64,000 bases of DNA, taken from Ruegeria sp. THAF33. Lineage in GTDB: Bacteria; Pseudomonadota; Alphaproteobacteria; Rhodobacterales; Rhodobacteraceae. Position 1 is the first letter of the stretch. The number at the start of each line of letters is the position of its first letter. The stretch covers positions 62,001-126,000 of the forward strand of contig NZ_CP045386.1 in the NCBI RefSeq assembly GCF_009363615.1. Reading direction: 5' to 3'. The translations under genes were made by a program, and so were the position numbers. Positions 8,890 to 17,668 of the stretch are shown one piece after another. The notes under the pieces are model-generated. The model had not been told where the DNA came from. It ran no database searches and worked only from the letters and a program-made list of their open reading frames with translations.

Positions 8890-9681
8890 ATGTACAGTTT
8901 CGAGTTTGAGAAGCCCTCGAACATAGCGGATGCGGTTGCCGCATTGGGGGCTGAGGATGCGCAGGCGTTGGGGGGTGGTCAGACACTGATACCGACGCTG
9001 AAGCAGCGATTGGCAGCGCCTTCGGTGCTGGTCAGCGTGAGCGGGATTGCTGAGATGCAGGGTGTCTGTATCGAAGATGACGGCTCGGTCGCGATTGGTG
9101 GAGCGACGACTCATGCCACCGTGGCGCGCGAAGCGGCGAGCGCTTATCCGGCGCTGGCGGCGCTGGCGGGTCAGATCGGTGATCCGGCGGTGCGCAACCG
9201 CGGCACCATTGGCGGGTCGGTGGCCAACAATGATCCGGCGGCCTGTTATCCGGCGGGGGTTCTGGGCTCGGGTGCGACTATCGTGACCGACACGCGGCAG
9301 ATCGCGGCGGATGACTTCTTTGAGGGCATGTTCGCGACCGCACTGGATGAGGGCGAGATCATCACCTCGGTCCGGTTCCCGGTGCCACAGGCGGCGAGCT
9401 ATCAGAAGTTCTTGCAGCCCGCGTCGCGCTTTGCCTTGGTTGGTGTCTACGTGGCGCGCTTTGCGGATGGCGTCCGTGTCGCTGTCACCGGTGCCAGCGA
9501 AGACGGCGTGTTCCGGTGGGCAGAGGCCGAAGAGGCCTTGAACAAATCCTTCAGCGCCGATGCGTTGATGGGGCTGAGCGTCAACCCGATGAACATGATC
9601 GCCGACCTGCACGGCAGCAAAGACTACCGCGCCCATCTGGTTGGGGTAATGACGAAACGCGCCGTCCAAGACTGTTCGTAA
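8890..9681 (+). CDS. coxM: Molybdenum hydroxylase medium FAD-binding subunit (CoxM-like)
   Basis: 263 residues. FAD-binding motifs of the CoxM/xanthine dehydrogenase family are present: AQALGGGQTLIPTLKQRL (about 29-46) and RNRGTIGGSVANNDPAAC (about 101-118). The N-terminal YSFEFEKPSNIADAVAAL is typical. It follows coxL by 96 bp with the GC-rich hairpin between, and is the last gene of the pedF-moxJ-coxGSLM direction of transcription, closed by a strong hairpin at 9702-9730. Confidence 0.92.
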   Translation: MYSFEFEKPSNIADAVAALGAEDAQALGGGQTLIPTLKQRLAAPSVLVSVSGIAEMQGVCIEDDGSVAIGGATTHATVAREAASAYPALAALAGQIGDPAVRNRGTIGGSVANNDPAACYPAGVLGSGATIVTDTRQIAADDFFEGMFATALDEGEIITSVRFPVPQAASYQKFLQPASRFALVGVYVARFADGVRVAVTGASEDGVFRWAEAEEALNKSFSADALMGLSVNPMNMIADLHGSKDYRAHLVGVMTKRAVQDCS

Positions 9682-9701
9682 TCGCATAGGCGATAAACCC
9701 T

Positions 9702-9730
9702 AAAGCCCCGGGCAAAACCCCGGGGCTTTT
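9702..9730. terminator. Bidirectional intrinsic terminator between coxM and apbE
   Basis: Stem AAAGCCCCGGG (9702-9712) pairs perfectly with CCCGGGGCTTT (9719-9729) around a six-base loop, followed by T on the plus strand. It separates two convergent genes, coxM ending at 9681 and apbE ending at 9732. Confidence 0.85.
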
Positions 9731-9731
9731 G

Positions 9732-10622
9732 TTATGATTGGAAGGTCCGGACAGACCCATTCTGGTGAACACAAATTACAGTGGTGCTCTTGGGTGTCCG
9801 ATCCAGGATGGTTTGAATCTCACCTTCATCTGCATGGCAAAGCGCCGTTGACAATGCATCTGCCGATGTCGCGGTTGCAGCCTGAACGCCGACCGTCGAC
9901 CATTGGGGTGGTTGCATGGCTTGTGGATTCAGGACGTGAAACTGACCGCCACCCAGTCGCAACGCACCTGGGCTGGAGGTGGCAATCGCTTGATCTTTGA
10001 GCGTCCGGGTCTGAACGATCCCGTACTGAGGATCGGATAAACCAAGGGTCCAGTTACGCCCTGCGGCGTAGTACTCACCGATATTGACGAGTACGTTCTC
10101 CCAACCCGCCTGACGCAGCACCTCTGTGACCAGATCCGTGGCGTAGCCCTGTGCAATTCCATTCAGCGTCAGTGCTTGGCCGGGATCCAGCGCAATGTGA
10201 TCGGGCGAAATCCGAACCCGGTCCCATCCAAGGGCTTTGCGCGCGGCATTGAGGTCTCCATTCTGCGCCGCTGCCTGCCACAAGGGTTGAACGGTCGGAT
10301 CAAAACGCCCGTCGGTCTGCCGGTAGGCGTGATCACACGCCTGCAGAAGCGCGAGCATTTCGGGCGCGGGTGCTTTCAGGTGGCCAGAACGGTTCAACCG
10401 AGACAAGTCGGAATTCGGCCGATAGAGGCTGAACAATGCTTCGCAGCGTTCAAGCTCGGCTCGGATGCGGGTTATGGCGGGTTCGGCAACATCTGGGGGC
10501 GCGTCAAAGGTTAGGCTGACTTCTGCGCCCAAAGCGTAGCCATGCCATTTTGTGGGCTGGGCCGTGGCCGGAGTGGCCAGCGCGGCGGCAGAGATAGCAA
10601 GGAAGCGGCGGCGGTTTATCAT
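9732..10622 (-). CDS. apbE: FAD:protein FMN transferase (ApbE family)
   Basis: 296 residues from ATG 10622, chosen because it overlaps the stop of the NosR-like gene by ATGA and gives a Tat-like leader (INRRRFLAISAAALATPATA). Family motifs are YALGAEVSLTF, a DSDLSRLNRSG-like NSDLSRLNR segment, FDPTVQPLW, LTLNGIAQGYATD and VNIGEYYAAG. ApbE links FMN through a phosphoester to Thr in the flavin-binding domain of proteins such as NosR and RnfG. Translational coupling to the NosR-like gene indicates that protein as its substrate. Function is family knowledge; the specific pairing is inference. Confidence 0.9.
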   Translation of the reverse strand: MINRRRFLAISAAALATPATAQPTKWHGYALGAEVSLTFDAPPDVAEPAITRIRAELERCEALFSLYRPNSDLSRLNRSGHLKAPAPEMLALLQACDHAYRQTDGRFDPTVQPLWQAAAQNGDLNAARKALGWDRVRISPDHIALDPGQALTLNGIAQGYATDLVTEVLRQAGWENVLVNIGEYYAAGRNWTLGLSDPQYGIVQTRTLKDQAIATSSPGALRLGGGQFHVLNPQAMQPPQWSTVGVQAATATSADALSTALCHADEGEIQTILDRTPKSTTVICVHQNGSVRTFQS

Positions 10623-12682
10623 TCGGCGGCGACCTCTCTGGCTTGGCGTCGGGCGGCGACAATCAGGGGCACACATTTCGTGCTGTCGTCATGGATCGTC
10701 ACACAGTCAAGGCATTGAAAGCACTCATCATATTGGATACGTCCACTCTTTGCGATGGCCCCGTATTTGCATTTGACCTTACACAACTGACAGGGAGAGC
10801 CGCATTCTGCGCGCCGGTCGATCCAATCGCGCCCGCGCAACAGCCCTCCGATCGCCATGAAAGCGCCGAGCGGACAGACATAGCGGCAAAATCCCTTGAA
10901 CAGCACCATTCCAAGGAACAGCCATCCCGCCGCATAGGCCACGTAATACCATTCCCGCACAAAGAAGGTGGTGACCGCGGTTTTGAACGGCTCGACCTCG
11001 GCGGCTTTGTCCACCTGATCGGGGGCGGCGAACACAACGCCCACAAGGCCCGCCAGGATGACGTATTTCAACCATTTCAGACGCCTGTCCCAAGCGTCGG
11101 ACGGCTCAATCTGCGGCAGACGCAGGGCTTTGCCGAGGTGATGCGCGAACTCCTGCATCGCGCCGAAGGGGCAAAGCCAACCGCAGAAAAGCCCCCTGCC
11201 CCATGCGATGAAACCAGCAATGGACACCGCCCAGATCAGCAGGGAAAACGGGTCATACAGAAGGAATACGAAACTGCCGCCCTCGACTGCTGCTCTGAGT
11301 GTTCCAAGAACGGTGACGATGGACAACTGCCCTTGCCCCCACCATCCGACAAAACCGATGACAACGGCCAGCACACCCAAGCGGAGGGGCGTGAACAAAG
11401 GCTGCGCCGCCAGTGCATTCATGCGAAGGCTGAGCGCGGCGACGAGACCTGTCAGGAATATCCCCAGAACGATCATGTCACCCTGACGGTTGCGCAGCGC
11501 CTCAAGCCACGGGGGGTCCGGCGTGATCTGAACCGGACGGGTAAAGAACCGCTCGGGCGTGATATGGGGCACCTCAAGCGTGACCGAGCCTGTTTCGGGT
11601 TGGAACATGCCGTGTTCCCGCACGGCCAGCACCTTCAGAACCCAATCACGCGAGGGGTCAAATCCCAGCCTACGGTCCGTTCGCAAGATCATGGCGGTTC
11701 CATCGGGCAGACCATCGACCAGCTCCACAAACAGATCGGCATCGCGCAGAGCAACCGGGAAACCGTCCTGTTCCGCCGACAGCCAATCAGGCGCGGTATT
11801 GCGCACGAAATCCTCGCTGACCAAACCGTGGCGCGCGGTTTCGATCACCAGGATCGGTTCATCATTGTCCGAGATTTCCAGAAAGCTCTGGAGGTCGTCG
11901 AAACTGTCCTCGGCCAGCGCAGCGCGGGCGATGGAAGTAGGCCCCAAATCGACAACCCAGATGTCTAAGTAAGGCTCATCCGGGTAATCCTGCGCTTCGG
12001 GGTCGTCATCCTCCCACAAGGTGCCTGCGAACAAGGCGTCGACTTGCGCGTTGGTGTAGGTCTTGCGCGTGGCGATGCCCTGATCGACAAGATCCTGCCA
12101 AGTCAGGTCCTCCTGATACTCGGAGTCGGGAAAGGCGGGCGGCGCGGTAGCCAGCCCCTGCATTTTTTCGCGGGCCACTGCCAGCGCGGCCCCCATGACG
12201 GATTCGTGGGCAATGCGCACGCTGGCCGTCGCCTTGGTGACGCCATCCAGATAAACAAGCTGTGAACCCGCCGCCGCATCGCCATAGGGTGTTCCCACCA
12301 CAATCGAGTCCGAAATCGACAGCCCGCCATATTGTTCAAAGAATTTGTGAAACGGGGCCTCTCCCAGACCCGAGACAAAGATCGGCTCGTTGTGTTCGAT
12401 CAGTTGGACATCCAGAAAGCGCCCCTCAAGGTCCAGCACCACCAGCATATTGATCGGCGCGCCTGAGAAGCCCGGCAAGGGGGCCAAGGGTTCGGATTCA
12501 AACACATATCCTGCCTCACCGCCACCCGAGTTCAGCAGGCTGTAGACCCCGTCATCGTTCAGCGCGTCGCCCAGCGAAAACGGGGCGCGGATATAGGTTT
12601 CGATCTGCTCACGCGGCAGAGGCTCTGCCTGAACCGACAGGCCGCTGAGAAGCAAAAACACAAGTAACAGGATCGCGCGCAT
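10619..12682 (-). CDS. NosR/NirI-like membrane flavin and iron-sulfur protein
   Basis: 687 residues from ATG 12682, which begins a signal peptide (MRAILLLVFLLLSGLSVQA). The N-terminal periplasmic part has an FMN-attachment motif DGVTKAT (146-152), then about five to six transmembrane segments, CGWLCPFGA and CRYVCPLGA motifs of the membrane domain, and a C-terminal pair of Fe-S sets (CGSPCQLCKVKC, then CFQCLDC). NosR itself serves N2O reductase, but no nos genes are present. Divergence from pqqA and coupling to apbE suggest a flavin-based electron route from the quinol pool or to the periplasmic PQQ system. Role inferred from context. Confidence 0.85.
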   Translation of the reverse strand: MRAILLLVFLLLSGLSVQAEPLPREQIETYIRAPFSLGDALNDDGVYSLLNSGGGEAGYVFESEPLAPLPGFSGAPINMLVVLDLEGRFLDVQLIEHNEPIFVSGLGEAPFHKFFEQYGGLSISDSIVVGTPYGDAAAGSQLVYLDGVTKATASVRIAHESVMGAALAVAREKMQGLATAPPAFPDSEYQEDLTWQDLVDQGIATRKTYTNAQVDALFAGTLWEDDDPEAQDYPDEPYLDIWVVDLGPTSIARAALAEDSFDDLQSFLEISDNDEPILVIETARHGLVSEDFVRNTAPDWLSAEQDGFPVALRDADLFVELVDGLPDGTAMILRTDRRLGFDPSRDWVLKVLAVREHGMFQPETGSVTLEVPHITPERFFTRPVQITPDPPWLEALRNRQGDMIVLGIFLTGLVAALSLRMNALAAQPLFTPLRLGVLAVVIGFVGWWGQGQLSIVTVLGTLRAAVEGGSFVFLLYDPFSLLIWAVSIAGFIAWGRGLFCGWLCPFGAMQEFAHHLGKALRLPQIEPSDAWDRRLKWLKYVILAGLVGVVFAAPDQVDKAAEVEPFKTAVTTFFVREWYYVAYAAGWLFLGMVLFKGFCRYVCPLGAFMAIGGLLRGRDWIDRRAECGSPCQLCKVKCKYGAIAKSGRIQYDECFQCLDCVTIHDDSTKCVPLIVAARRQAREVAAE

Positions 12683-12745
12683 GAGCGTGAGACTATATTT
12701 CCGCCTGCGCCCATGACATTCGACGAAAGTCCTAAGTCCCGCCTC

Positions 12746-12815
12746 TACGACCCCAAGGCGGTTGACGCAGCCGCCCCGGCCCCTCAACACTACATCCCAT
12801 CCCTACGACCAAAGG
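12746..12815. promoter_or_regulatory. Two direct TACGACCnnAAGG-like motifs between nosR-like gene and pqqA
   Basis: TACGACCCCAAGG (12746-12758) and TACGACCAAAGG (12804-12815) lie in the 199-bp divergent promoter region. A related TACGCCCAAGG is found at 5264-5274 before coxG, and AAGGTCGAA/TTCGACCTT arms form the inverted repeat at 3564-3612. They may be sites for one regulator of the whole oxidation block. No match to a named regulator is claimed. Confidence 0.35.
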
Positions 12816-12881
12816 AGCATTTTCCGAAAATCGTGCCGGTAGTAGGTTTTTAACAACGCCAGTCATTCATGGGAGGACACT

Positions 12882-12989
12882 ATGACCTGGAGCACACCGA
12901 AGCTGAAAGAAGTGAACTGCGGTATGGAGATCAACATGTATTCTCCGTCCGAGGACGAAGGCCGCGAGTACGAGCCCGACCTGTTTTGA
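12882..12989 (+). CDS. pqqA: Coenzyme PQQ precursor peptide PqqA
   Basis: A 35-residue peptide, sequence beginning MTWSTPKLKEVNCGMEINMY and ending YEPDLF. It has the invariant E-x3-Y motif (Glu16, Tyr20) whose two side chains are crosslinked to make the PQQ skeleton. GGGAGG lies upstream of ATG 12882. It is followed 26 bp later by pqqB. Length is slightly above the common 23-29 residues because of an extended acidic C-terminal tail. Confidence 0.95.
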   Translation: MTWSTPKLKEVNCGMEINMYSPSEDEGREYEPDLF

Positions 12990-13015
12990 TCACGTAAACG
13001 CAGCGGAGGCCCAAA

Positions 13016-13903
13016 GTGCATTTCCTGGTTCTTGGGGCTTCTGCAGGTGGCGGTTTGCCACAATGGAACTGCGGTTGCCGGAATTGCGAGGACGCCCGCA
13101 AGGGTAAGATCCCGCCTTCCGGCCAATCCTCTTTGGCGGTGTCGCCGGATGGCCTGAATTGGAGCGTCCTGAATGCCTCGCCCGATATTCGCCAGCAGAT
13201 GCTGGATACCCCCAAAATGCACCCACGTGCGTTACGCGACACGCCTGTGGCCTCGGTTCTGCTGACCAACGGGGATATCGACCACATCGCCGGGTTGCTC
13301 AGCCTGCGTGAACAGACCCCGTTCACCCTGTTTGCCACAGGCGATATTCTGGGTGTGCTGTCCCAGAACCGGATCTTCGACGCGGTCAACCGTGAGAAAG
13401 TCAACCGCCGTCAGATTGCCCCCGGCGATGAATTCACCCTTCAAGATGGGCTGCAGGCGCAGCTCTTTGCAGTGCCCGGAAAGGTGCCCCTGTTCATGGA
13501 GGGCGACACCGTTCAGACCGATCTATTGGGTGAACAAACCGTGGGCGTCCGGCTGACTACCGCCGACAAGACCGCCTATTACATTCCCGGCTGCGCGCAG
13601 GTGACCGATGACCTGTTGGCCCGAATTGCGGATGCCGATCAGTTGTTCTTTGACGGCACGCTTTGGGATGATGATGAAATGATCCGCACCGGAACCGGTG
13701 TAAAAACCGGGCAGCGGATGGGTCACATCTCGATCAGCGGGCCCGAGGGGTCGATCGCCCGACTGCAAGACATCCGCGCGTCGAAAACCTTTATTCACAT
13801 CAACAACACCAACCCCATTCTGCAACCCGACAGCCCTGAGCGCGCGTTCGTGGAAACCGCTGGCTGGAACATCGCCTATGACGGGCAGGAGATCACGATA
13901 TGA
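13016..13903 (+). CDS. pqqB: PQQ biosynthesis protein PqqB (metallo-beta-lactamase fold)
   Basis: 295 residues with GTG start at 13016 after CGGAGG. N-terminal VLGASAGGGLPQWNCGCRNC and LTNGDIDHIAGLLSLRE are characteristic of PqqB; the latter replaces the usual HxHxDH zinc motif. PqqB acts as a hydroxylase on the diamino acid precursor after PqqE/D and protease action. The stop overlaps the pqqC start by four bases. Confidence 0.95.
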   Translation: MHFLVLGASAGGGLPQWNCGCRNCEDARKGKIPPSGQSSLAVSPDGLNWSVLNASPDIRQQMLDTPKMHPRALRDTPVASVLLTNGDIDHIAGLLSLREQTPFTLFATGDILGVLSQNRIFDAVNREKVNRRQIAPGDEFTLQDGLQAQLFAVPGKVPLFMEGDTVQTDLLGEQTVGVRLTTADKTAYYIPGCAQVTDDLLARIADADQLFFDGTLWDDDEMIRTGTGVKTGQRMGHISISGPEGSIARLQDIRASKTFIHINNTNPILQPDSPERAFVETAGWNIAYDGQEITI

Positions 13904-14628
13904 GCCGCGACACCCTTGAGGCCCGCCTGCGTCAGATCGGGGCCGAGCGTTATCACGACAAACACCCGTTTCATCACCGGCTGCACAGCGGGGAATGCAC
14001 CCCCGATCAAGTGCGCGCCTGGGTGATCAATCGGTGGGCCTATCAGGCGGCGATTCCGATGAAGGATGCCGCCTTCATATCGCGCTGCACCGATCCCGAC
14101 ATCCGGCGCGAGTGGCGATCCCGCATCGAAGACCATGATGGTGGCGTGACCGAGGGCGGCGGCATTCGGCGCTGGCTGAAACTGGCCGAGGCGGTGGGGC
14201 TGGATCCCGACTATGTCGCCTCGGGCCGCGGTATCCTGCCGGCCACGCAATTCGCCGTCGACGCCTATGTGCATTACGTGCGTGAAAAGCCCCTGTTGCA
14301 GGCCGTCGCGTCTTCTCTGACCGAGTTATTTGCCCCCAAAATCCACGAACAGCGGATCGAGGGCCTGTTGCAGCACTATGACTTCGCCAATTCCGACAGC
14401 CTGTCCTATTTCCAAAAACGCCTGACCCAAGCCCCCAAGGATGTGGCGTTCGGCCTGAACTGGGTTTTGGACCATGCCGATACGGCGGAAAAAGAAGACA
14501 TGGCCTGCGAGGCGCTTATCTTCAAAACCAACGTTTTGTGGGCGCAGCTGGACGCGCTTTGGTCGGGATATGTGGAACCGGGCCTGATCCCGCCCGGCGC
14601 ATGGAAACCGGGGGAAGGCCTGCTATGA
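13900..14628 (+). CDS. pqqC: Pyrroloquinoline-quinone synthase PqqC
   Basis: 242 residues, usual length for this cofactorless oxidase that performs ring closure and the eight-electron oxidation ending PQQ synthesis. Recognisable segments are YHDKHPFHHRLHSGECTPDQVRAWVINRW near the N terminus, HDGGVTEGGGIRRWLKLAEAVGL in the middle and WVLDHADTAEKEDMACEAL near the end. It overlaps pqqB and pqqD by ATGA junctions, indicating translational coupling. Confidence 0.95.
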   Translation: MSRDTLEARLRQIGAERYHDKHPFHHRLHSGECTPDQVRAWVINRWAYQAAIPMKDAAFISRCTDPDIRREWRSRIEDHDGGVTEGGGIRRWLKLAEAVGLDPDYVASGRGILPATQFAVDAYVHYVREKPLLQAVASSLTELFAPKIHEQRIEGLLQHYDFANSDSLSYFQKRLTQAPKDVAFGLNWVLDHADTAEKEDMACEALIFKTNVLWAQLDALWSGYVEPGLIPPGAWKPGEGLL

Positions 14629-14912
14629 CGCTTGACTTGCATCAGTCCGACCGCCCCTACCTACCGCGCGGCGTGCGGGTTCAGCGCGACGCAGTGCGCG
14701 ACCGCATGGTCCTGCAGGCCCCGGAAAAGGTGATCGAACTGGACGATATCGGCGTCGCCATCCTGTCGCGGGTGGATGGCCAGACCTCGTTTCGCCAGAT
14801 CGTCACCGATCTTGCCACCACCTACGGCGCCCCTGCCGATCAGGTCGAAACCGATGTTCAACGGTTTTTGCAGGCCCTGCGCAGCCGTCTATATGTAATG
14901 GTGCAGACATGA
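14625..14912 (+). CDS. pqqD: PQQ biosynthesis peptide chaperone PqqD
   Basis: 95 residues from ATG 14625, which overlaps the pqqC stop; a longer frame from 14538 would overlap pqqC by about 90 bp and is unlikely. Contains the winged RRE fold pattern with GVRVQRDAVRDRMVLQAPEKVIELDDIGVAILSRVDG. PqqD binds PqqA and presents it to the radical SAM enzyme PqqE, encoded immediately after. Confidence 0.93.
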   Translation: MTLDLHQSDRPYLPRGVRVQRDAVRDRMVLQAPEKVIELDDIGVAILSRVDGQTSFRQIVTDLATTYGAPADQVETDVQRFLQALRSRLYVMVQT

Positions 14913-15988
14913 CTGCCGCACCGCCCATCGCGCTTTTGGCCGAACTCACCCACCGCTGTCCACTTAGCTGCCCTTATTGCAGCAACCCGGTCGAGCTTGA
15001 GCGCAAAGAGACAGAACTGGACACGAAGGCGTGGGTGGATGTGTTCCAGCAAGCGTTCGACATGGGCGTCCTGCAATTGCACCTGTCAGGGGGTGAGCCC
15101 GCCTCGCGCCGCGATCTGGAGGAGTTGACCGCGCAAGCCTCCCGTATCGGGCTCTACACCAACCTGATCACCTCCGGCATCGGGCTGACCCCCAAACGAC
15201 TGGACCGGCTAGAGGAGGCAGGGCTGGACCACGTCCAACTGTCTCTGCAAGGAACGAATGCAGCTCTGGCCGATCGCATCGGCGGCTATCGCGGCGGTTT
15301 TGACCGAAAGATGATCATTGCCAAAGAGGTCGGTGCCCGGGGCATCCCGCTAACACTGAATGCGGTCATGCACCGGCAGAACCTGGATGATCTGGAACGG
15401 ACCATCGAAATGGCGGTTGAGCTTGGCGCCCGGCGGCTTGAGGTTGCTTGCGTCCAGTTTCACGGCTGGGCTCTGCCAAACCGCCCAGCACTATTGCCGA
15501 CGTTTGAGCAGACGCAAGCCGTCAAAAAGACCGTCGCCGAGGCCAGTCGCCGGCTAAGAGGGGTTCTGGCCTTCGACTTTGTGCCGCCCGATTATTATTC
15601 GGATTTTCCCAAGGCCTGTATGGGAGGATGGGGTTCGAGCGGGCTTAACATTACGCCAAACGGAACCGTTCTGCCTTGCCATGCCGCACAAACGATTGGC
15701 CACCTGAAGTTTGCCAACGTGCAGGATGAGCCGTTGTCCGATATTTGGTACAACAGCGCCGCCTTTAACCAATATCGCGGCACTGACTGGATGCCTGAGC
15801 CCTGTCAGAGTTGTGACCGTAAGGAAATAGACTTCGGAGGTTGCCGGTGCCAGGCTATGGCATTGGCCCATGATGCAAACACAACAGACCCGGTGTGCCA
15901 AAAGTCGCCCTTGCATGGCCGAGTCCAAGAAGTGCTGAACGCAACGACTGAAGAAGCTGAGGTGGAGTTTGTCTACCGCAAACTATGA
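14909..15988 (+). CDS. pqqE: PqqA peptide cyclase PqqE (radical SAM)
   Basis: 359 residues. Radical SAM motif C17-xxx-C21-xx-C24 (CPLSCPYC) and a C-terminal SPASM domain with CHAAQTIGHLKF, CQSCDRKEIDFGGCRCQ for auxiliary clusters. It forms the Glu-Tyr carbon-carbon crosslink in PqqA. Last gene of pqqABCDE; there is no pqqF protease here. About 85 bp after the stop an IS6 element begins, which ends synteny. Confidence 0.95.
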   Translation: MTAAPPIALLAELTHRCPLSCPYCSNPVELERKETELDTKAWVDVFQQAFDMGVLQLHLSGGEPASRRDLEELTAQASRIGLYTNLITSGIGLTPKRLDRLEEAGLDHVQLSLQGTNAALADRIGGYRGGFDRKMIIAKEVGARGIPLTLNAVMHRQNLDDLERTIEMAVELGARRLEVACVQFHGWALPNRPALLPTFEQTQAVKKTVAEASRRLRGVLAFDFVPPDYYSDFPKACMGGWGSSGLNITPNGTVLPCHAAQTIGHLKFANVQDEPLSDIWYNSAAFNQYRGTDWMPEPCQSCDRKEIDFGGCRCQAMALAHDANTTDPVCQKSPLHGRVQEVLNATTEEAEVEFVYRKL

Positions 15989-16072
15989 ACCGGAACTGGG
16001 ATTTTCCAAGCTAGGTTCTGAATGCTCAGTCGAAGCGCATTGTTCAAATAAAGTTTGTCTTGGACTTAGAAG

Positions 16073-16889
16073 GGTTCTGTCGCAAACTTTGTTCCCACCT
16101 GTCAGGTCAAGCTTAGTTTTGGTAGCGCATGCTCCAAATTGCAGGAGCAGACCGTGACAATCTCATTCAAGGGCGCACACTTTCCGAAAGAAGTGATCTT
16201 GTATGCTGTTTTCTTCTATCTCCGATACGGCGTGTCTTACCGGGATCTGGAAGAAATCATGGCTGAACGTGGCGTTGAACTGGATCACGCGACGCTAAAC
16301 CGTTGGGTGAGTCGATATGCCGGTCTTGTAGCTGATGCTTCACGGTACAAAAAACGCCCTGTCGACCGTTCATGGCGCATGGATGAGACCTATGTGAAGG
16401 TGAAGGGTGAGTGGGTTTATCTCTATCGCGCCATCGACAAACACGGAAAGACCCTTGATTTCATGCTATCAAAGCGCCGGAACAAAGCGGCTGCGACCAA
16501 GTTCTTCGCTCGTGCGCTTGAGGCGAACGGTTTGCCACGGAAAATTGTCATCGACAAAAGCGGTGCAAACACAGCTGGCATTAAAGCAATAAACAAGATG
16601 CTGAAAGGCTTTGGTTGTCTGGTACCGATTGAGGTGGTCAGGCGGAAGTACCTCAACAACATCATTGAACAAGACCATCGCTTCATCAAACGTCGGATCA
16701 GGCCCATGTTGGGTTTCAAGTCTTTCGCTTCAGCTGCATCTGCCCTGGCTGGCATCGAACTGGTCAACATGATCCGCAAAGGTCAATTCACGCCCGGACT
16801 CCGTCCGTTTCAGCAGTTTGTTCAACTGGTAGGGTAATCAACCTGCCTACGCCATCTCCACAGCCTTCAAAGGAATTTGCGACAGAACC
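16073..16889 (+). mobile_element. Complete IS6-family insertion sequence, 817 bp
   Basis: Terminal inverted repeats GGTTCTGTCGCAAA (16073-16086) and TTTGCGACAGAACC (16876-16889) are perfect 14-bp matches bounding one transposase gene, the classic IS6/IS26 layout. Flanking octamers CTTAGAAG (left) and AGCGGCGG (right) differ, so there is no target duplication. The right end lies inside a SulP gene. Confidence 0.95.
16154..16837 (+). CDS. IS6-family transposase (DDE)
   Basis: 227 residues from GTG 16154 (a TTG at 16139 would add five residues; a CAGGAG site favours GTG). The DDE triad is visible: DETYVKVKG, VIDKSGANTAG and IIEQDHRFIKRR. The N terminus FKGAHFPKEVILYAVFFYLRYGVSYRDLEEIMAERGVELDHATLNRW is the family helix-turn-helix. 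Length is normal, so the element is probably active or recently so. Confidence 0.93.
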   Translation: MTISFKGAHFPKEVILYAVFFYLRYGVSYRDLEEIMAERGVELDHATLNRWVSRYAGLVADASRYKKRPVDRSWRMDETYVKVKGEWVYLYRAIDKHGKTLDFMLSKRRNKAAATKFFARALEANGLPRKIVIDKSGANTAGIKAINKMLKGFGCLVPIEVVRRKYLNNIIEQDHRFIKRRIRPMLGFKSFASAASALAGIELVNMIRKGQFTPGLRPFQQFVQLVG

Positions 16890-17656
16890 AGCGGCGGCAG
16901 GCTTTGCGGGACTTCCCCAACGATTTCCACACCCATTTCGACAAGATCCAATGCCCAAACCGCAACCGTAGTAGCAACTACGGCGGCAACAGGTCCCGCC
17001 TTCGTTAGAATATCGGCAAGCGCCACCGGAGCACCCAGCCTCAATAATTCGGGTTTTAACCATCGGCGGGCCCAAAAAAGGAAGGCCGTCGCACTGAGGC
17101 CGATAACGAGCGTAACCCAATTCACCTCATGCAAATGCGCAGCAATCGATGCGAGGATCTCGAGCAATGTATGTCCGCGAGCATTCACACCCAAAATGTG
17201 CTTAAGTTGGCTCGCGGCGATCAAGATCCCAGATGCAGTGATAAACCCCGCAATCACCGGGTGGCTCAAAAAATTAGCCAGGAAGCCCAGCCGCAAGAAC
17301 CCCAAAAGCAACAGGAAACTGCCAGAAAGAAATGCGAGGGTCAGTGCCGCAATCGCGTAGCCTGCCGTGCCTTGTTCAGCAACCTGACCGACCGCTGACG
17401 CTGTTAGCAGTGAGACAACGGCAACCGGGCCAACGGCTAACGCGCGACTGGTTCCAAATATTGCGTAAAGAAGAATTGGCGCGATGGACGCGTACAGCCC
17501 CGCTTCTGGAGGCAATCCAGCCAGGAGCGCATAGGCCAGGGATTGAGGTATCAGCATGATGGTGACGATCACCGCCGCCATTAGATCGTTAGAAAGCTCT
17601 GCCCGTCCATAGCTGCGAGCCCAACTCAGAACCGGAAGATATTGCGCCGCCCGCAT
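16847..17656 (-). pseudogene. SulP-family anion permease, truncated by IS6
   Basis: 269 codons: about 255 native N-terminal residues of a SulP transporter (LSNDLMAAVIVTIMLIPQSLAYALLAGLPPEAGLYASIAPILLYAIFGTSRALAVGPVAVVSLLTA) followed by about 14 residues read from the IS right end. Intact SulP proteins are about 550 residues with a C-terminal STAS domain, so half the protein is missing. The neighbours are sulfide-oxidation genes; SulP in such clusters is thought to move sulfite or sulfate. No remainder of the gene is found left of the IS. Confidence 0.9.
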
Positions 17657-17668
17657 CCTTACTCCCCG

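Noticed and set aside
7918..9687. A 589-codon open frame antisense to coxL and coxM
   Set aside because: It mirrors GC-rich codons of two strongly supported genes, has a low-complexity Arg/His-rich translation and no ribosome site or domain.
10643..11968. A 441-codon frame antisense to the NosR-like gene
   Set aside because: Shadow of a gene with clear Fe-S and membrane motifs; the translation is Gln/His/Asp-rich with no fold signal.
16065..16897. Search for an 8-bp target duplication around the IS6 element
   Set aside because: Left CTTAGAAG and right AGCGGCGG do not match, so a simple insertion is not supported.
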